Numbered from the stretch's first letter, positions 12,101-23,839 are shown. The stretch: DNA of 64,000 bases from Rhyacichthys aspro (GCA_036850595.1 CM072161.1:16573812-16637811), one strand, 5' to 3'. Program-made: numbers and translations. Notes: generated by a model from the letters alone, not told the origin.

Positions 12101-15100
12101 TGAAGTTTTATACGATGGTTTTATGGTATATTACACACATTTTGCTTTAATTATGCATTACCCCAAAGTCATTGCTTGGATCTGAACCTTGGGGAAAAAA
12201 TACACTTTAAATCAGAATCATTAATTAAACCAGAGAGTGTTGGTGGGCCGTAAACAATACAATTTGAAGCGGAACAACAAAAAGAAACAGCTATAGTTAA
12301 TGCAGGTCTTTATTGGCATATTTAACACTGCTAAAACTAGAGAAGCTAATGTTTACTTTTATCGGAGTTGATTGACTTTAGGCATAAAAATCAATACATT
12401 TTGACCAAAAAATTAATGAATTAACAGGAATTTCCTACATAAGAAAAGTTACCTGAACTAAACAGCTTGGGCCAGCACAAGAAAGAGAACAACTTTGAGT
12501 TACCAAAATGTGCTAAACAAACTCTTCAAGTAATAGTTGTGAAATCATCATCATGTGTTAGCTGGATGTTTTATTCTAAGAAGTATAAGTAAGAAAAACT
12601 GAATAATCATTGTGTTATTCAGTTACAATGGCCGAGCTGTAACCCAATAAACGTTATTTTGGCTACATTTCTGTGTAAATGGTTGGCAAGAACACAGAAT
12701 TTTTGCTCAAAAGCCACAACATCCTCTGAACTTTTCTTTCCTGTCTTCAGCCCAGGCCTCCCAACATCTCAGCCCCCTGCTTCTACTCCAAAGCCTTCAT
12801 CAGAGCATCTCATCCATGAAAGAACAGCTTCAAATACTCAACCAAACAGGACCGAGCTTTTCTTCCCCATAAATACAAGCCAATCTCAACAAACGGACAG
12901 CACAGAACATGGCCTAAAGGAAGTAACCCGTAAAGATCGGGACGCTCGAGCCTCTGTCGGGCCTTTCACTCCTTCTCCAAATGCTAACACAACAACGAAG
13001 GACTCAGAGGACATTGAAATACGTACAATCGAACACACAAGTCTTGAAAAGAAAGCAGAAGAAACTCCACAGATAAAGCAGCAGTCTGAAACACCTCACG
13101 CACCAGAACACAACCAGTTTACCAAAGACGAGCAGCTCCAGGAGGAAGAGAAGCTCCTATTGGCTAAAATCCACCTCATGTCAGGTGACAACTCTCCTGT
13201 CACTGGTCCCAGGACGATGAAGAGGCTCATCCCAGACCCTCGTGACATTAACATTGATGACACGGAGCAAGACGTCACTGAACAACACTCAATGGCTCCT
13301 GAGTTTGAAGCCATGCAGGAAATATCACTGACTCAAGCCCAAGAACAAGAGCCCAGTGAGATGAAAGTGGACGTGTAAGTCAGAATCAGCCGTGGACCTG
13401 CTGCTGCTGCTGCATGGCGCTGAGTTTCAAACTGTCAACTCTTTAAAGACAAATTGCAAATGGCTCCCAAAAATAGAAACAAGATCTAAACTATTCTTGC
13501 TTGGCATCAGTTTGCCTTTGAACACACACTGCTTGGCTCTAATGCAAAATGAAAACAGACTGAGGAGATTTATTTGCATTAAACCATTATTAGAGGCATG
13601 TTGCAGATACACTTCTACTTACAATCAGCATCTACCAACAAAATAAGAATCAAACTGTTATAAAGCTTTCACACTGATGCCTGTAGAAAATTCAGTCCTG
13701 GCTCCACTTCTCACTTCTTTAGGCTGACTTTGGCTGAACATAATAAGTGTATAGACGGATAAGTGCATTTTGAGTTATTGCTGCTTTACAAGATTTATGC
13801 TTAAGGACAGATTTGAATATCAGAAGTCTTGTGCTTGTACTTTAGTTTCTGCATATGATCCTAATTTAGCCCTTTTTACTTTTGAATTGGCCCAGTGTTT
13901 GTGAATCTGTCATGCTTTTAACATCACCTGCATCTCTCTTTAGCAACAATTTGTCTTGCTGTCGCTGCTATTAACAAATCACCGGCCAAACGCTGACAAT
14001 CACCTCTTCATTTCAAAGCCACTTATCAACGTGGCTTTAATTTGTCTAATGTTTCTCTCTGTGTCTTATTTTCCAGGTCAAAGGTCAGATTAAGCGACCT
14101 CCCTGATGGAGTAGAGCAGACTTCAACGCATCACGAGAAGACGCTCGATAAACCCAATAGTGTTGTTCAAAATGGGACACACATCCCCACGAAGCCAGTT
14201 GTTGTCGACGGCTCTGTCTCTAATCCGTTTGAGATATCAACATCCAGACTTCCGACGTTGATAGAGGAAGAAACTCCAGAAATAAAGCCCTCTCGGTCGA
14301 CTGATCCCGGTGCAGTGTTTAGAGAAGAGGCTGATGGGAAGGACCACCCGGCCGAGGTAAACACACACAAGCACATCTTCGTAATCATACTTTTTTACTG
14401 TTTTAGCGATATTCTGACTGCTCTGCCCACGTTTTCTCTCAGGACCTGGTGAACTCCAGCCAGTCTTTGCTCCAGTGGTGTCAGGACATCACCAAAAACT
14501 ACAGAGGAGTAAAGATCACCAACTTCAGCACTTCCTGGAGAAACGGCTTGGGTTTCTGTGCCATTCTGCATCACTTCAATCCAGATAAAATGTGAGGAAA
14601 AGCTACTCCTGAGAATTACATTTCACAGAAGGCTTTTGGGAAACTTCTCGATAGATATATAGTCCAATACGTGTCTGTTTAGTTAGGGGAACACTCAGTC
14701 AGCCCAAATAGAGCTTCAATCTGCCTATTTTAGTGACATAGGGCCTCATTCAAAAGTTATTTACACATAAACAAAGTGAGACCTTAAAGAGAGAATGTGT
14801 AATGTATAGGGCATTAAATTTAATTATGTTATGTGCTCTTTTCTTTAGAGCCTTTGACCGACTGGATCCTCATGACATCAAGCTCAACAATAAGAAGGTA
14901 AAGTGCTTTTCTATGAATTGTTCTGATGCAAATAAAACTAAAAACTTAATGTTACTTATTGTATCCCTGTCCCATTGCACTCATAAAAAGTGCAAATAGA
15001 AAGGGTTACAGTTCTGCAGGTGACACATTTATCTCGTTATGAATGGCTCTGAAATGAGGAAGCTTTTCTCATAATAATATATTTATTTTCAGTTTTTTGA

Positions 15101-18100
15101 TGTTTTTGTTTTAATAAATACACGCTCAAGTCCCAGTTATTTAATATTTTTCCCATCAGGAGGATTGGGTTGCAGTGCGCACTTATAAATAAAATGCAAT
15201 TAAAGTAAATAAATGCTCCAGTGTTGGATGTTTTCTTGGCTGCGCTACATCAGGCGTTCGATGGGTTCGAGGCTCTGGGCATCTCTCGTCTCCTGGAGCC
15301 GTCCGACATGGTGCTGCTGTCCGTCCCAGACCGGCTCATCGTCATGACGTACCTCAGCCAGATCCGCTCCCACTTCACCAACCAGGAGCTGAGCGTGCTG
15401 CAGATCGAGCACAACAGCAGCCAGTCGAGCTACGGCCTGACCCACTCCGGCCCCGCTCCGTCTGAGGTGGAGGCCGCTGCGTTCTGCATGGCCCGACTGA
15501 ACGAAGGGGTCAGTCTGGAGGAGGGAGGGGGCGGCTCACTGGTCGTCCCGCCGCCGAGAGTCAAGAGGGTAGTTAAAGGTATGAGGTTTACGCATTAATA
15601 CACTGTGTTTACTTTAAATAGTGACTACAAAGACTGTATAGTTATGTATGAATGTTTGTCTGGCTTTAGTTGTAGTCAAAACCACAACGAGACCAAGACT
15701 TGGGACTTAGACAGACTCAAGACTAAGACCAGGATATGATATATTAGTAAATACAGCTTTAAAATCCACACAAGTCCTGTCTTAAACTAAGTCCTAACTC
15801 ATGGAGTTGTTAGTGTTTGTTGAAGGAAGCGTTATTGGCAGAAGTTTTAAAATGAAGATAAAATTATAATATTTCTATCTCAACATTGATTTGAACAAAT
15901 AAACCAGTCTTGTCTTGGTTTATTTGTTCAGACTTGACTGTAACAGAGACAGGTCCAAGTACAATGAAGTTTGAGTCTTAGACAACACCAAGACCTCAAA
16001 ACGAGGCCTAAAGTCCAAGACCGGTCTTTGTACTATGACACTACTATTAGCTTCTTAAGACCATTTTTTATGGTCTCGAACTCATTTTGTGAGTGAAAAC
16101 CTTGTTTAGTTGAAATTCAATAAAAAATCTTGTTCTAACTCCTACTACATTTTTAATGGTTCCCTTGTATCTATTACAGTGTATTGTAGACTGATTCTGG
16201 TCTTGTCTTGGTCTTGACAGCTAAAAGTCTTGGTCTTGCCCCTCTCTGGTCTCGGTCAGTCCGGTCTTGACTATTACAATAGCCTGGCTTTATGGTGTTA
16301 TGAACCCTTATAAATAACTTCAGTAAATACTCATAAAAGACTCAAAACAACCTCAACATCAACATTTACATTTGACTTTTCCAAACTGAAAGCACGTGGA
16401 CCAAACTCAAAACCCGGACCATCTGAGGAGCACATGAATGCAGCAGGAGATGGTTCAGTGGGTTTATTAGTGACTAACACCAGAGTTACTGGCATGTCGT
16501 TTGGTAGAGCCCAAATCAAGAGCGTCCAAAAACAATGGAAAACAGGAGGAACCGAGCCTGGTTCAACAGCTGGAAAGACTTATTCAAATACGGGCGAGAG
16601 ACATGTGGAAAGTGGTGATTATAAAATGGACAACACATGAGGCTGGGAGGAGACTGGGCCTCTGTAGGAAAACTACAGGTGGATGAAGAAGAGATGAGCT
16701 GATAAATTGGCTCAAGAGCAGCAGAAATTAGGTGAAAATGGGCTGCTAGAAAAAAAAAAATGGGAGAATGGACTTGATAAAAAACAGAGAAAGGATGAGA
16801 AGGAAAAATAAGCAGCACCTTTTTTTAAAGGTTTGACAAATGAGAAGTGGCCTGTTAGAACATCTTGACATTGTTTTAAAACTAAAAGATATTTCCAGGG
16901 GATTCAAGTCAAGACCACACTAGTCCAAACCATGACAAAGACCGGCTCTATATAAAGCCCTGTATATAAAGTCTATACACATAAATCCAGGGCCAGTTTA
17001 CCAGCTGTTCAGACTGATGTCTGTAGATAAATCAGTTTGTGCTCTTGGCTGATTTTGAAAAGGCAGCGTCCCCTTTGATCAAGGACTGTTTTCTTTAGAA
17101 AACAAGAAAAATGCTTTGAATAAACTGCATACAGCATGCAATTTATTTCACTGACTTTTAGATTCAAACATTTTAAACGGTTGAAATTGCTAAATTGTGC
17201 CTTGGCTTTTGTATAAACAATCAGCCAAAGTTGTTAGAGCAAAAGGGTAATGTCATATTGTTAAATGTCTTTTAGGAATGTCACAATCTAACGCCTGGTT
17301 TTACTTGTTTTTTTAGGAGAAGAATCAAAAACCCCAGTCCCACCTCCAAGGTCCATTCAAAAGACTGTCAAATCTCAGGTAAACTCTTAAAACAATGAAG
17401 TACTTAAACAGTCACTTTGTCTGCTTTGTTAAAATATATCACTTTTTCAGGATGAAGACACACAAAGCGCCACAAAAAGCCCCAATAATACAGGTCGGAC
17501 TCGCGCCAAAATGTTTTCTCCTTTTCTTTTCTTTTTTTTTCTAATTTGACTCCTGTTTTTTCTGCAGAGCTGCAAAGTGAAGCTGAGACTCAGGTTCCTA
17601 AACAAGACGAAGAAACAATGGTCAGTTTGGGCTTTACTACACAAACTTTAATCTTTTTTGTGTTTGATTCTTATTTCTTATTTCTCAAATCAAACCAATT
17701 ACTGAGCTGTAAATTCATCCACTTTGATGTAAATCCCATTCTTCGTCCAGTCTCATCTCACATTTAAAAATCATACAAATCTATCTTTCATCTCTAATCT
17801 TTTGACCTTCGTTTCCTTTGCGTCTCTGGGCCCTTCCTCCCTCTCTCCTTCCATTTTTCCTTCTGCTCTGGCTGTATGTGTTTGTTCACGTGTGTTGGGA
17901 ATGCCTTGTGTGCTTTCGGGTCAGCGTCTACAGGACACCAGTCAGTACGTCCTGAGTGAACTGGCAGCTCTAGAGACCGAGCAGAAGCACATCGACAGCA
18001 GAGCGTCCGTGGTGGAGAGACGACTGCGGAGCCTCATGGAGACAGGTCCGTGTACTATTCAAGTGTTAATACAGTTAATATAGTTCAATTAAAGTGACAT

Positions 18101-19433
18101 TTAACTTTAGGAAGTGACCGAGATGAAGAGGAGCGTCTGATCCAGGAGTGGTTTACTTTGGTGAACAAGAAAAACGCTTTGATACGTCGACAGGATCATC
18201 TTGAATTACTGTAAGAGCTCTCTCACATTCAAAGCTTTAATGTGCAATAGATTGTATGACTTCAGTGTTGTGTTTGTTGCAGACAAGAGGAGCAGGACCT
18301 CGAGAGAAGATTTGAGCTTCTGACCCGAGAACTGCGGGTCATGATGGCCATCGAAGGTTAGAGACAGGATAATACTCCAATAGAAGCTCCAATAGTGAGG
18401 AGTAGGGCTGCTCCATGATGCAAAAAATCATAATCACAATTATTTTGGACATTGTTTAAATCACAATTATTTCACACAATTACTTATTAACTTTGGAAAT
18501 ATGTTGCATTTACTGAACAAAACAGTAATAATAAAGATAAATAAATAAGATCAACAAAATTTCAAAGTTTTTTCTCAAGTACATGGGCTTTGTGATTGAT
18601 GAGAGCCAAAATTGAAATGGAAAATTCGATTAATTGCACAGCCCTAGAGAGAAGAGTGACTAAATAAATAATTAAACCTTAAATATCAATCAGTATCGAT
18701 CTTCTGTTTGGTATAGACTGGCAGAAGTCCTCCACTCATCAGCAGAGAGAGCAGCTGCTTCTCCAAGAACTGGTGTCTTTGGTGAACCAGCGAGACGAAA
18801 TCATCAGAGACATTGATGCCAAGGAGAGAGTGTAAGTTAAAGTTAATAAAAATAAAACATGCATGAATCTATTGCCCCTTTCACAGCTGCAGTCTTACCC
18901 TGCGATGTTCCTGCATTTTACTGAAACAGAGTCATGTGTGAAAAGAGCCAGAACTGATTTCCCAGAATTTTCCCAGAGAACTAGTTTCCCAGATCAAGAT
19001 CTAGTAACACTCCAGGAAAATGTCAGGAAAGGCTCTGGTGTGAATGGAAGCGGGAACATTATCGGCACAAATTATATTCATATTTGCTGTCCCTTATTAT
19101 TTAGCGTGTTTATTTTGGCCTTTTTTTTGTATTGTTGGGTCAAATGTGAACAAGACTCATCTGGGAATGTCTGGTTATTTTTAGCAAAGATTATGTGTCT
19201 CAGAAAAATGTCAAAATGTCTCTTTTTTTTATTCCTGAATAAAGTGAGAGTGCTATATTCTCCATTGGTGCCATTAAAATTTTGGAGACAGTAGAGCAAT
19301 GTGAGAAGGTGAGGTGTGTAATTTAACCCGTTTGTTTTTTTACAGGGCGCTGGAGGAGGACGAGCGTTTGGAGCGAGGTTTGGAGATGAGGAGGAGAAAA
19401 TACAACAACAAAGACAAATGTGTTCTTCAGTGA
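66..19433 (+). CDS. ehbp1l1: EH domain-binding protein 1-like protein 1 (5'-partial, 25 coding exons in the window)
   Basis: Exons read from splice sites and frame: 66-184, 304-381, 1351-2001, 2910-2969, 3050-3187, 3328-3555, 3686-3845, 4847-5143, 5850-8612, 9343-9639, 9776-10198, 11188-11910, 12751-13374, 14077-14356, 14443-14591, 14849-14897, 15254-15578, 17317-17378, 17451-17493, 17568-17620, 17925-18045, 18111-18210, 18283-18356, 18717-18831, 19346-19433. All phases join, giving 2,672 residues to the TGA at 19431. Seen: the family motif SLMSVKPTDIGNLDDF, two NPF motifs, a giant E/K/R exon, a CH domain, a bMERB coiled coil and C-terminal CVLQ. Known of the family: EHBP1 proteins link EHD ATPases, Rab8/Rab10 and actin in endocytic recycling and apical transport; the N-terminal C2 domain lies before this window. 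Paralog choice (EHBP1L1, not EHBP1) rests on the neighbour cd248, near EHBP1L1 on human 11q13. Human EHBP1L1 is about 1,500 aa, so this protein is far larger. The exon ending at 5143 has a second possible in-frame donor at 5130. Confidence 0.85.
1351..3845 (+). other. ehbp1l1: ehbp1l1 Pro/Ser/Thr-rich disordered region, exons 3-7
   Basis: Five exons (1351-2001, 2910-2969, 3050-3187, 3328-3555, 3686-3845) encode a low-complexity Pro/Ser/Thr/Lys-rich linker with no fold that I recognise. An NPF tripeptide at 1521-1529 (context KLTNPFQTE) is the classical ligand of EHD-family EH domains. Many PxxP stretches could bind SH3 domains (inference). Confidence 0.7.
5850..8612 (+). other. ehbp1l1: Giant ehbp1l1 exon: about 840-residue E/K/R-rich, predicted single-alpha-helix segment
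   Basis: One uninterrupted 2,763-bp exon (acceptor TTGTACAG, donor CG|GTGAGT, phase 2 at both ends) encodes 921 residues. From about codon 15 to codon 845 the sequence is almost only Glu, Lys and Arg with some Gln, Met and Leu, in runs such as EEEKRRLEEE. Hydrophobic residues are too sparse and irregular for a normal coiled coil, so a stable ER/K single alpha helix is the natural reading (inference). The last 75 or so residues return to ordinary Pro/Ser-rich sequence. A near-exact 234-bp tandem repeat lies within it. The open frames on the opposite strand are a by-product of GAR-rich codons. Confidence 0.85.
6337..7036 (+). repeat. In-frame 234-bp (78-codon) tandem repeat, about 3 copies
   Basis: Near-identical copies begin at 6337, 6571 and 6805 (period exactly 234 bp), each starting AAGAAGGAGGAGGAAGAGAA. 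Copies 2 and 3 share differences from copy 1 (GCTGAAGCAG instead of GCTGAAGAAG; GAAGAAGAGAAAAAACTAAA instead of the copy 1 form), so the latest duplication made copy 3 or copy 2. The period is a multiple of three, so the reading frame is kept. Confidence 0.9.
9343..13374 (+). other. ehbp1l1: ehbp1l1 disordered region, exons 10-13, with a second short E/K helix
   Basis: Four exons (9343-9639, 9776-10198, 11188-11910, 12751-13374), all phase 2 at both ends, encode acidic, Pro/Lys-rich sequence without a recognisable fold. At 11415-11550 a short segment (EREQERLQRKKEERLKKEED) repeats the character of the giant E/K/R exon. The motif AELDDIAFDE (about 11626-11655) echoes AELDDIFES in the exon at 4847-5143. 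Confidence 0.7.
14443..15400 (+). other. ehbp1l1: Calponin-homology (CH) domain of ehbp1l1
   Basis: Encoded by exons 14443-14591, 14849-14897 and the start of 15254-15578. Landmarks: SLLQWCQDITKNYRGVKITN, then TSWRNGLGFCAILHHFNPD, DPHDIKLNNKK, and AFDGFEALGISRLLEPSDM. These match the single type-2 CH domain of EHBP1/MICAL-type proteins, which is linked to actin association. A second NPF (14222-14230, SNPFEIS) lies just before it. The domain is complete and uninterrupted. Confidence 0.92.
15579..17316 (+). other. ehbp1l1 intron with inverted GACCAAGAC/GTCTTGGTC repeats
   Basis: This 1.7-kb intron separates the CH exon from the bMERB-side exons. At about 15668-15735 there are clustered AGACCAAGACTT-like motifs; at about 16195-16280 there are the complementary GGTCTTGTCTTGGTCTTGAC motifs, so the segment can fold back on itself. 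This looks like a decayed mobile element. I see no coding sequence. Confidence 0.45.
17925..19433 (+). other. ehbp1l1: bMERB (bivalent Mical/EHBP Rab-binding) domain and CaaX box of ehbp1l1
   Basis: Exons 17925-18045, 18111-18210, 18283-18356, 18717-18831 and 19346-19433 encode a helical domain with ELAALETEQKHIDSRASVVE, EEERLIQEWFTLVNKKNALI, ERRFELLTRELRVMMAIEDW and ELVSLVNQRDEIIRDIDAKE. These are the hallmark helices of the bMERB domain, which binds Rab8-family GTPases. The chain ends KCVLQ-stop, a CaaX-type prenylation signal as known for this family. The stop codon is at 19431-19433. Confidence 0.92.
18404..18645. mobile_element. hAT-like MITE (AGGGCTGC/GCACAGCCCT ends), copy 1
   Basis: A 242-bp AT-rich element in an ehbp1l1 intron. 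It starts TAGGGCTGCTC and ends GCACAGCCCTA. The interior (AATCACAATTATTTCACACA, then TTTGGAAATA) is shared with the copy at 57712-58005. No coding capacity. The hAT assignment is from the end sequence only, and I could not see a clean target duplication. Confidence 0.6.
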
Positions 19434-20195
19434 GGATCTTTGGATCATCTGTGCCTTTATTTACCAAAGACTGGACATAAACATACTTGGCTCAAACACC
19501 CAGGGGCCTTTTCAACATTTCAACGCCCATCTGTCTTAAAACAATAGTATTATTTTAATTTGTATATTATTTATTGAAATGGTGTGATTGTTGTGTTTCT
19601 TTTGCACATAGAGGTTTAGTGTTTTCTTTTTCATTACTGTTTTTTTCTCTCTTAAACATGCCTTATTTTTTAGTTTGATTTAATCTCTCACAAGTGCACT
19701 CCAAGAGGAATAAAATGGCCTACTGTTTATGACCATTTGCACACAATAATAAATATATTTTTGGTGGAAGAACCTCTGTTTTAGACAAAGACTTGCACAG
19801 GTGGACTCACTTTAAAATTTAAAGACAATGAGCTGGACTCAACCAAAGATAAACAGAACATTTTGGGGCGACTGGTCCCTGTCATTATGTTTTTGGCAAT
19901 GAGCGTTTTCACTTAATGCTGCAATATGTTTGGTGATAGTTAAGTCAGACTTTTTTTTTTTTTGCACAGTTACCTTAAAAAGTGCCTTCTCAGCTGTTTA
20001 GTGTTGACATAATATACCTGCTGATTTGTGTGCTGTATGCTTTGTGTGCGTTTTTATTGCCTCGAGGAGAAAGTGGTACGTTGCTTCACTGTTGTATAGT
20101 GTAGCATCAGTCACACACTGTATGTTTTTATTTATAAGGGGAATGTGGGGAATGTTAAAGTGAAAAGGAAAATAAAAGTTGGTTGGTTGTTCATT
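19434..20195 (+). other. ehbp1l1: ehbp1l1 3' UTR
   Basis: Noncoding sequence after the ehbp1l1 stop. It contains poly(A) signals AATAAA at 19709-19714, 19748-19753 and 20171-20176. The last is followed by a GT-rich stretch (GTTGGTTGGTTG), so transcripts probably end near 20195. The end is inferred. Confidence 0.6.
20171..20176 (+). terminator. Likely distal polyadenylation signal of ehbp1l1
   Basis: A canonical AATAAA hexamer followed within 5-15 bases by a G/T-rich downstream element. It is the best of three AATAAA copies in the 3' UTR. Confidence 0.55.
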
Positions 20196-20699
20196 TCATT
20201 TTGTCTTGAATTAATCTGTTAAACACATTAAAGGGAAGCAATTTGTCTGGCGTAGTTCACTGTAAGTTATAAAAGGCCCATTGTGTGCTCTTTCTGATTA
20301 TTTTATGCCTTTACTTGACTATAAAGCACACTATAAAGAGAAATCTGCGGGATAACGTCCGATCTGGCAACCCCATAGATAGCTAGCTTGTGTTCGGTGT
20401 TGTTGTTGCTAACTGTTTTTCTCATTCTGCGCCAGTGGAAGTCGCTACAATTGGGATTTTACTGAAATTGTTAAATATATAAAGTATGCGCCGTGTTTAC
20501 ATCGTTGTGAAAGATGTATTTTTGAAGTTATTTTTTAAAACCTGCTGAGAACTTGCGGCTAACACTGCGGACCGGAGATACAGCAAAGGTAGAGCTCACT
20601 CTTAGACATGAAGTTTTGTAGAAGTATTGTCGATCGTGTCTGAGTTCATAATTACGTATATTCAGCTTTATAATATGTCCTTTCTGTTCTCTTTGCAGC

Positions 20700-20771
20700 T
20701 CCCTGGTGGTCTAGTGGTTAGGATTCGGCGCTCTCACCGCCGCGGCCCGGGTTCGATTCCCGGTCAGGGAA
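20700..20771 (+). tRNA. tRNA-Glu (anticodon CTC)
   Basis: A complete 72-nt cloverleaf. The acceptor TCCCTGG pairs with TCAGGGA, with A as discriminator base. The D-arm/A-box is TGGTCTAGTGGTTAGGATT. The anticodon stem CGGCG/CGCCG encloses loop CTCTCAC with anticodon CTC at 20733-20735. The T-arm/B-box is GGTTCGATTCC. A Pol III stop (TTTT, 20777-20780) follows. There is no intron and no encoded CCA, as expected for a eukaryote. Confidence 0.97.
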
Positions 20772-20780
20772 CTAAGCTTT

Positions 20781-22771
20781 TCAGTCTGTGCCTTTTGATT
20801 ATTGCCTTTTTTCCTTTTGTAACACAATAAAAGGGAAAACAGGTCATTGTGATAATGTAATCAAAGCCGGATGAATGTAAATGAACGTGAGCTCATGTGT
20901 GTACCTTACGCAGGCCTGCTCCGTCTGTAAAGTATTAGAGTTAATCAGCCTGGAGGGGTTGAAAGAGGTCTCCAGCTGATTTAGATCTAATCTGAACTGA
21001 CATCAAACCCTGATGGAGCAGTATAGCTTCACCTGAACCTGGCCAACTCAAAAGTAAACCTGCTTCAGCTGAGTTTGATCCTGGTTTTTATTTCTTATGC
21101 GAGTAACTTACAGTATTTGGTGCCATCCCAGTCTGAAGCTCATCTCAGATCAACCTGTAGTGTTTAATGCAATGGACAGATGAATGGAAGAGCAGTACCA
21201 AGGCAGCTTTACAAACAAAATCACAGACGAAATGGTTTAATGAATAATAATAATATTTAATGAATATAGCACTCCCATGATGCCCCTCTTTGTACAATGA
21301 CTCTTCTCAGAAAAATGGGCCTACAATTAAATGTCTCGCCTCAAATGACTAATAACTTAAGAGTGTCTAAAGTGCTCACAAAAGGAAAGGAAGAAATACT
21401 CTTTTGCCATTGGACAGAGACAGCAGGCAGTTAGTGAGAGATGTGAGGGAGGCCCGTAATAGGAACAAGGATAATATGACCTCAAGAGGCCCCTGATCGT
21501 GAAAATTATGTACTTTTCAAAAACACCTCAGTGCAAAAGATAGATTTATGAAAAGAAAAATAATAGATTTTTCGGCAAACTGTCAGCATTAGAGTAGTTT
21601 TATTATTTATAACAATAATGTGCTCATACCGTTAAATTCACATGCTTTAGATTTACAACCAGCTTTTGTAAATGAAAAAGAAATCGACATTTTTGCAGCT
21701 TCAGACAGTTTTATGTGGACTTATATTTACATTACACCCAAACTGTTTTGACATCTGCCAGACTTCATTTCCCAGTGTGATACAGTGAGGCTTTAAAACC
21801 TCTTCAAATGTCTTTAGCAGCAGTGGTTTTAAACACTACGGGTATCTTTTGCTTCCTGATATTTCTCTGTAATCTTTTTTAATGCTTCCTCCGACTGTAG
21901 CTGCTGTGAACTGGTGCTTTTACTGTAAACTTTAGGTATTATAAACCTTTCCAGTGGCTGATTCTGCATTTGGAGACTCCTAAAGGATTCACTGGGGAGC
22001 CGCAGTCAGCGCTCGGTCAGTGAACGATCCTGTAAAATCTATAAATGTTATGTTGACTGGATTGAGTTGAACATATGTGTTTTAATGTGTGTGTGTCATC
22101 ATAAAGTCCTGACTTCATTTTGCAGATGTTCAGTCTTGGAGGTGGTTCGTGGAGGACGCAGTGTGGCTCAGGAACCAGGTGGTGGCGCCAGTGACAGAGG
22201 AGCAGGACTTTAAATGGAGTAGAAGACGTGGTCTATTTGGACCCAATGTTTTTATTATTGGTGCAACAACTTATTTACTATTTACTGTTTGTTAAAAATG
22301 ATAATGTATGCTTTAAACCGTGGTTTCATATTTGTTTTTTGTCTCTTTTTAGCTCATTTCCATCACATCAAAACAAAATGGCTCCTAAACTGGGACAGTA
22401 TGAGTGTCCTCTTCACTGGGGCAGGTCAGTAGCATTCAAACTGACTTTTACATTAATCTTATTTAATTATATAACATAATAAGAAGAAGTTAGACATGTA
22501 AATATGGCGATGTGCAGCATTTTTCATCATTTATGACAACATTAACCTCTTAAATAGTTTATCTGGACCCACATTGTTCAAGTTACCATCTTTTTTTAAT
22601 AAAAGCTACAGTAAAAAGATACAAAACAAACTAAAAACTTGAACGTTCCTGCCCTGTTCTAGGCTTTAATGGCCATATTTATAGTCCTTATACAAACATT
22701 CAGTACTATAAAACTTTAATAGCAATTAGACTGTATTTCTGTTTTTTCATTTAGTGTACTCTTTTACAGGG
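20781..22771. other. Intergenic sequence, no gene seen
   Basis: AT-rich sequence with no open frame showing a recognisable domain on either strand and no clear repeat ends. Short ORFs here (for example at 22228-22479) lack codon bias and family resemblance. Confidence 0.5.
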
Positions 22772-23337
22772 ATGCAGTTCTTGTATACTTCAGTCTTTGG
22801 GGCCTTCACTGCCTTCGTTTTCATTCAAACCGGTAAGATTTAGAGTGACTACCTCGAGCACTCTTGTCTTTTCATTATTATTTCATAGTGGGTCAGATAT
22901 TGTGCCACTTTTTCTGTCTCTCTGACGTCAGCACTGCTTTACAATATCCTCTCGTGCTACGTTTCCCACTGAATAAAACACCTTCCGTCCCACTCGTCAG
23001 TCTGGTCCCACCTCTGGCGTCTTTATGCTAATCACATACATCCCTGTCTTTTGTAACTGGATTTTCAAGTGAGAACCGAAGCGCATTTATTGAAGAGTTT
23101 GTGCAATTTTCTGTGTGTGGGAGTGTGCTGGAGCAGAGAAACTATTCTAGCAGCTCAGACATTTCCTGCATGGGTGAAAATATTTCCTACTGTATTGAAA
23201 TCGAACACCGGTACAACTTTGTCTGGCTGCAAAGGAGAAAAGACAGGACCGTTCTTGTGAAAAACAGACAGAGTGTGAAAGTCAATGAGGGGAAGCATTG
23301 GAGACATTGGCAGGAACAATGTAGACACTTGGATTAA
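22772..23337 (+). pseudogene. Speculative two-exon small secreted / Ig-like reading frame or relic
   Basis: An ATG at 22772 opens MQFLYTSVFGAFTAFVFIQT, which looks like a signal peptide, and is followed by a good donor (ACCG|GTAAGA at 22832/22833). A frame at about 23096-23337 then encodes CMGENISYC, EIEHRYNFVWLQRRKDRT and two N-glycosylation sequons before a stop. The spacing (Cys, hydrophobic, Trp, basic loop) recalls the B-C-C' strands of fish Ig-V-type immune receptors, but there is no J-like end, no second canonical Cys after a Y-x-C, and no membrane segment. A compatible but weak acceptor (TTGAAG|AG) would join the parts in phase. It may be a gene fragment or chance. No known gene is recognised. 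Confidence 0.2.
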
Positions 23338-23839
23338 TTAAAGGTATTTCATTTGACATATAACATCAAAAGATTTGCAAGAGTGGCTTTAATTACTTAA
23401 AGGTATATGCCATTTTTTATTGAGTGTGGACATATTAGAGGTACAAGAATCCTGCCCTGTACCATTAAAGGTCCCATATTATGCTAAATCGACTTTTCTG
23501 AGCTTTTAACCATGTTCTAACGTTGTTTCTACCTCAAACACATACCCAAAGTTGTGTTTTGTTTCATTCGCGCATGTTTAAGTAATTTATTTAGTTTGAG
23601 TTACAGTCCCTAAAACGAGCTGTTTCACGCAATGACGTCAATAAGTGAAATAAACCACTCCTCTCCAGGAAGTGCTCCTCCACACTCCTCCTGCCCCTCT
23701 CTCCTGCACTTCAAAGGCCGGCTCTGAGCTCAGACAAGAGAAGCATCGCTGCTACTGTTAGCTTACTTACCGTCAGCAACATTCGGCTGTGAGTTTTACT
23801 GTCTCCCCAAAAAGAATTAACTGTAGAAGAGTTTATTAT

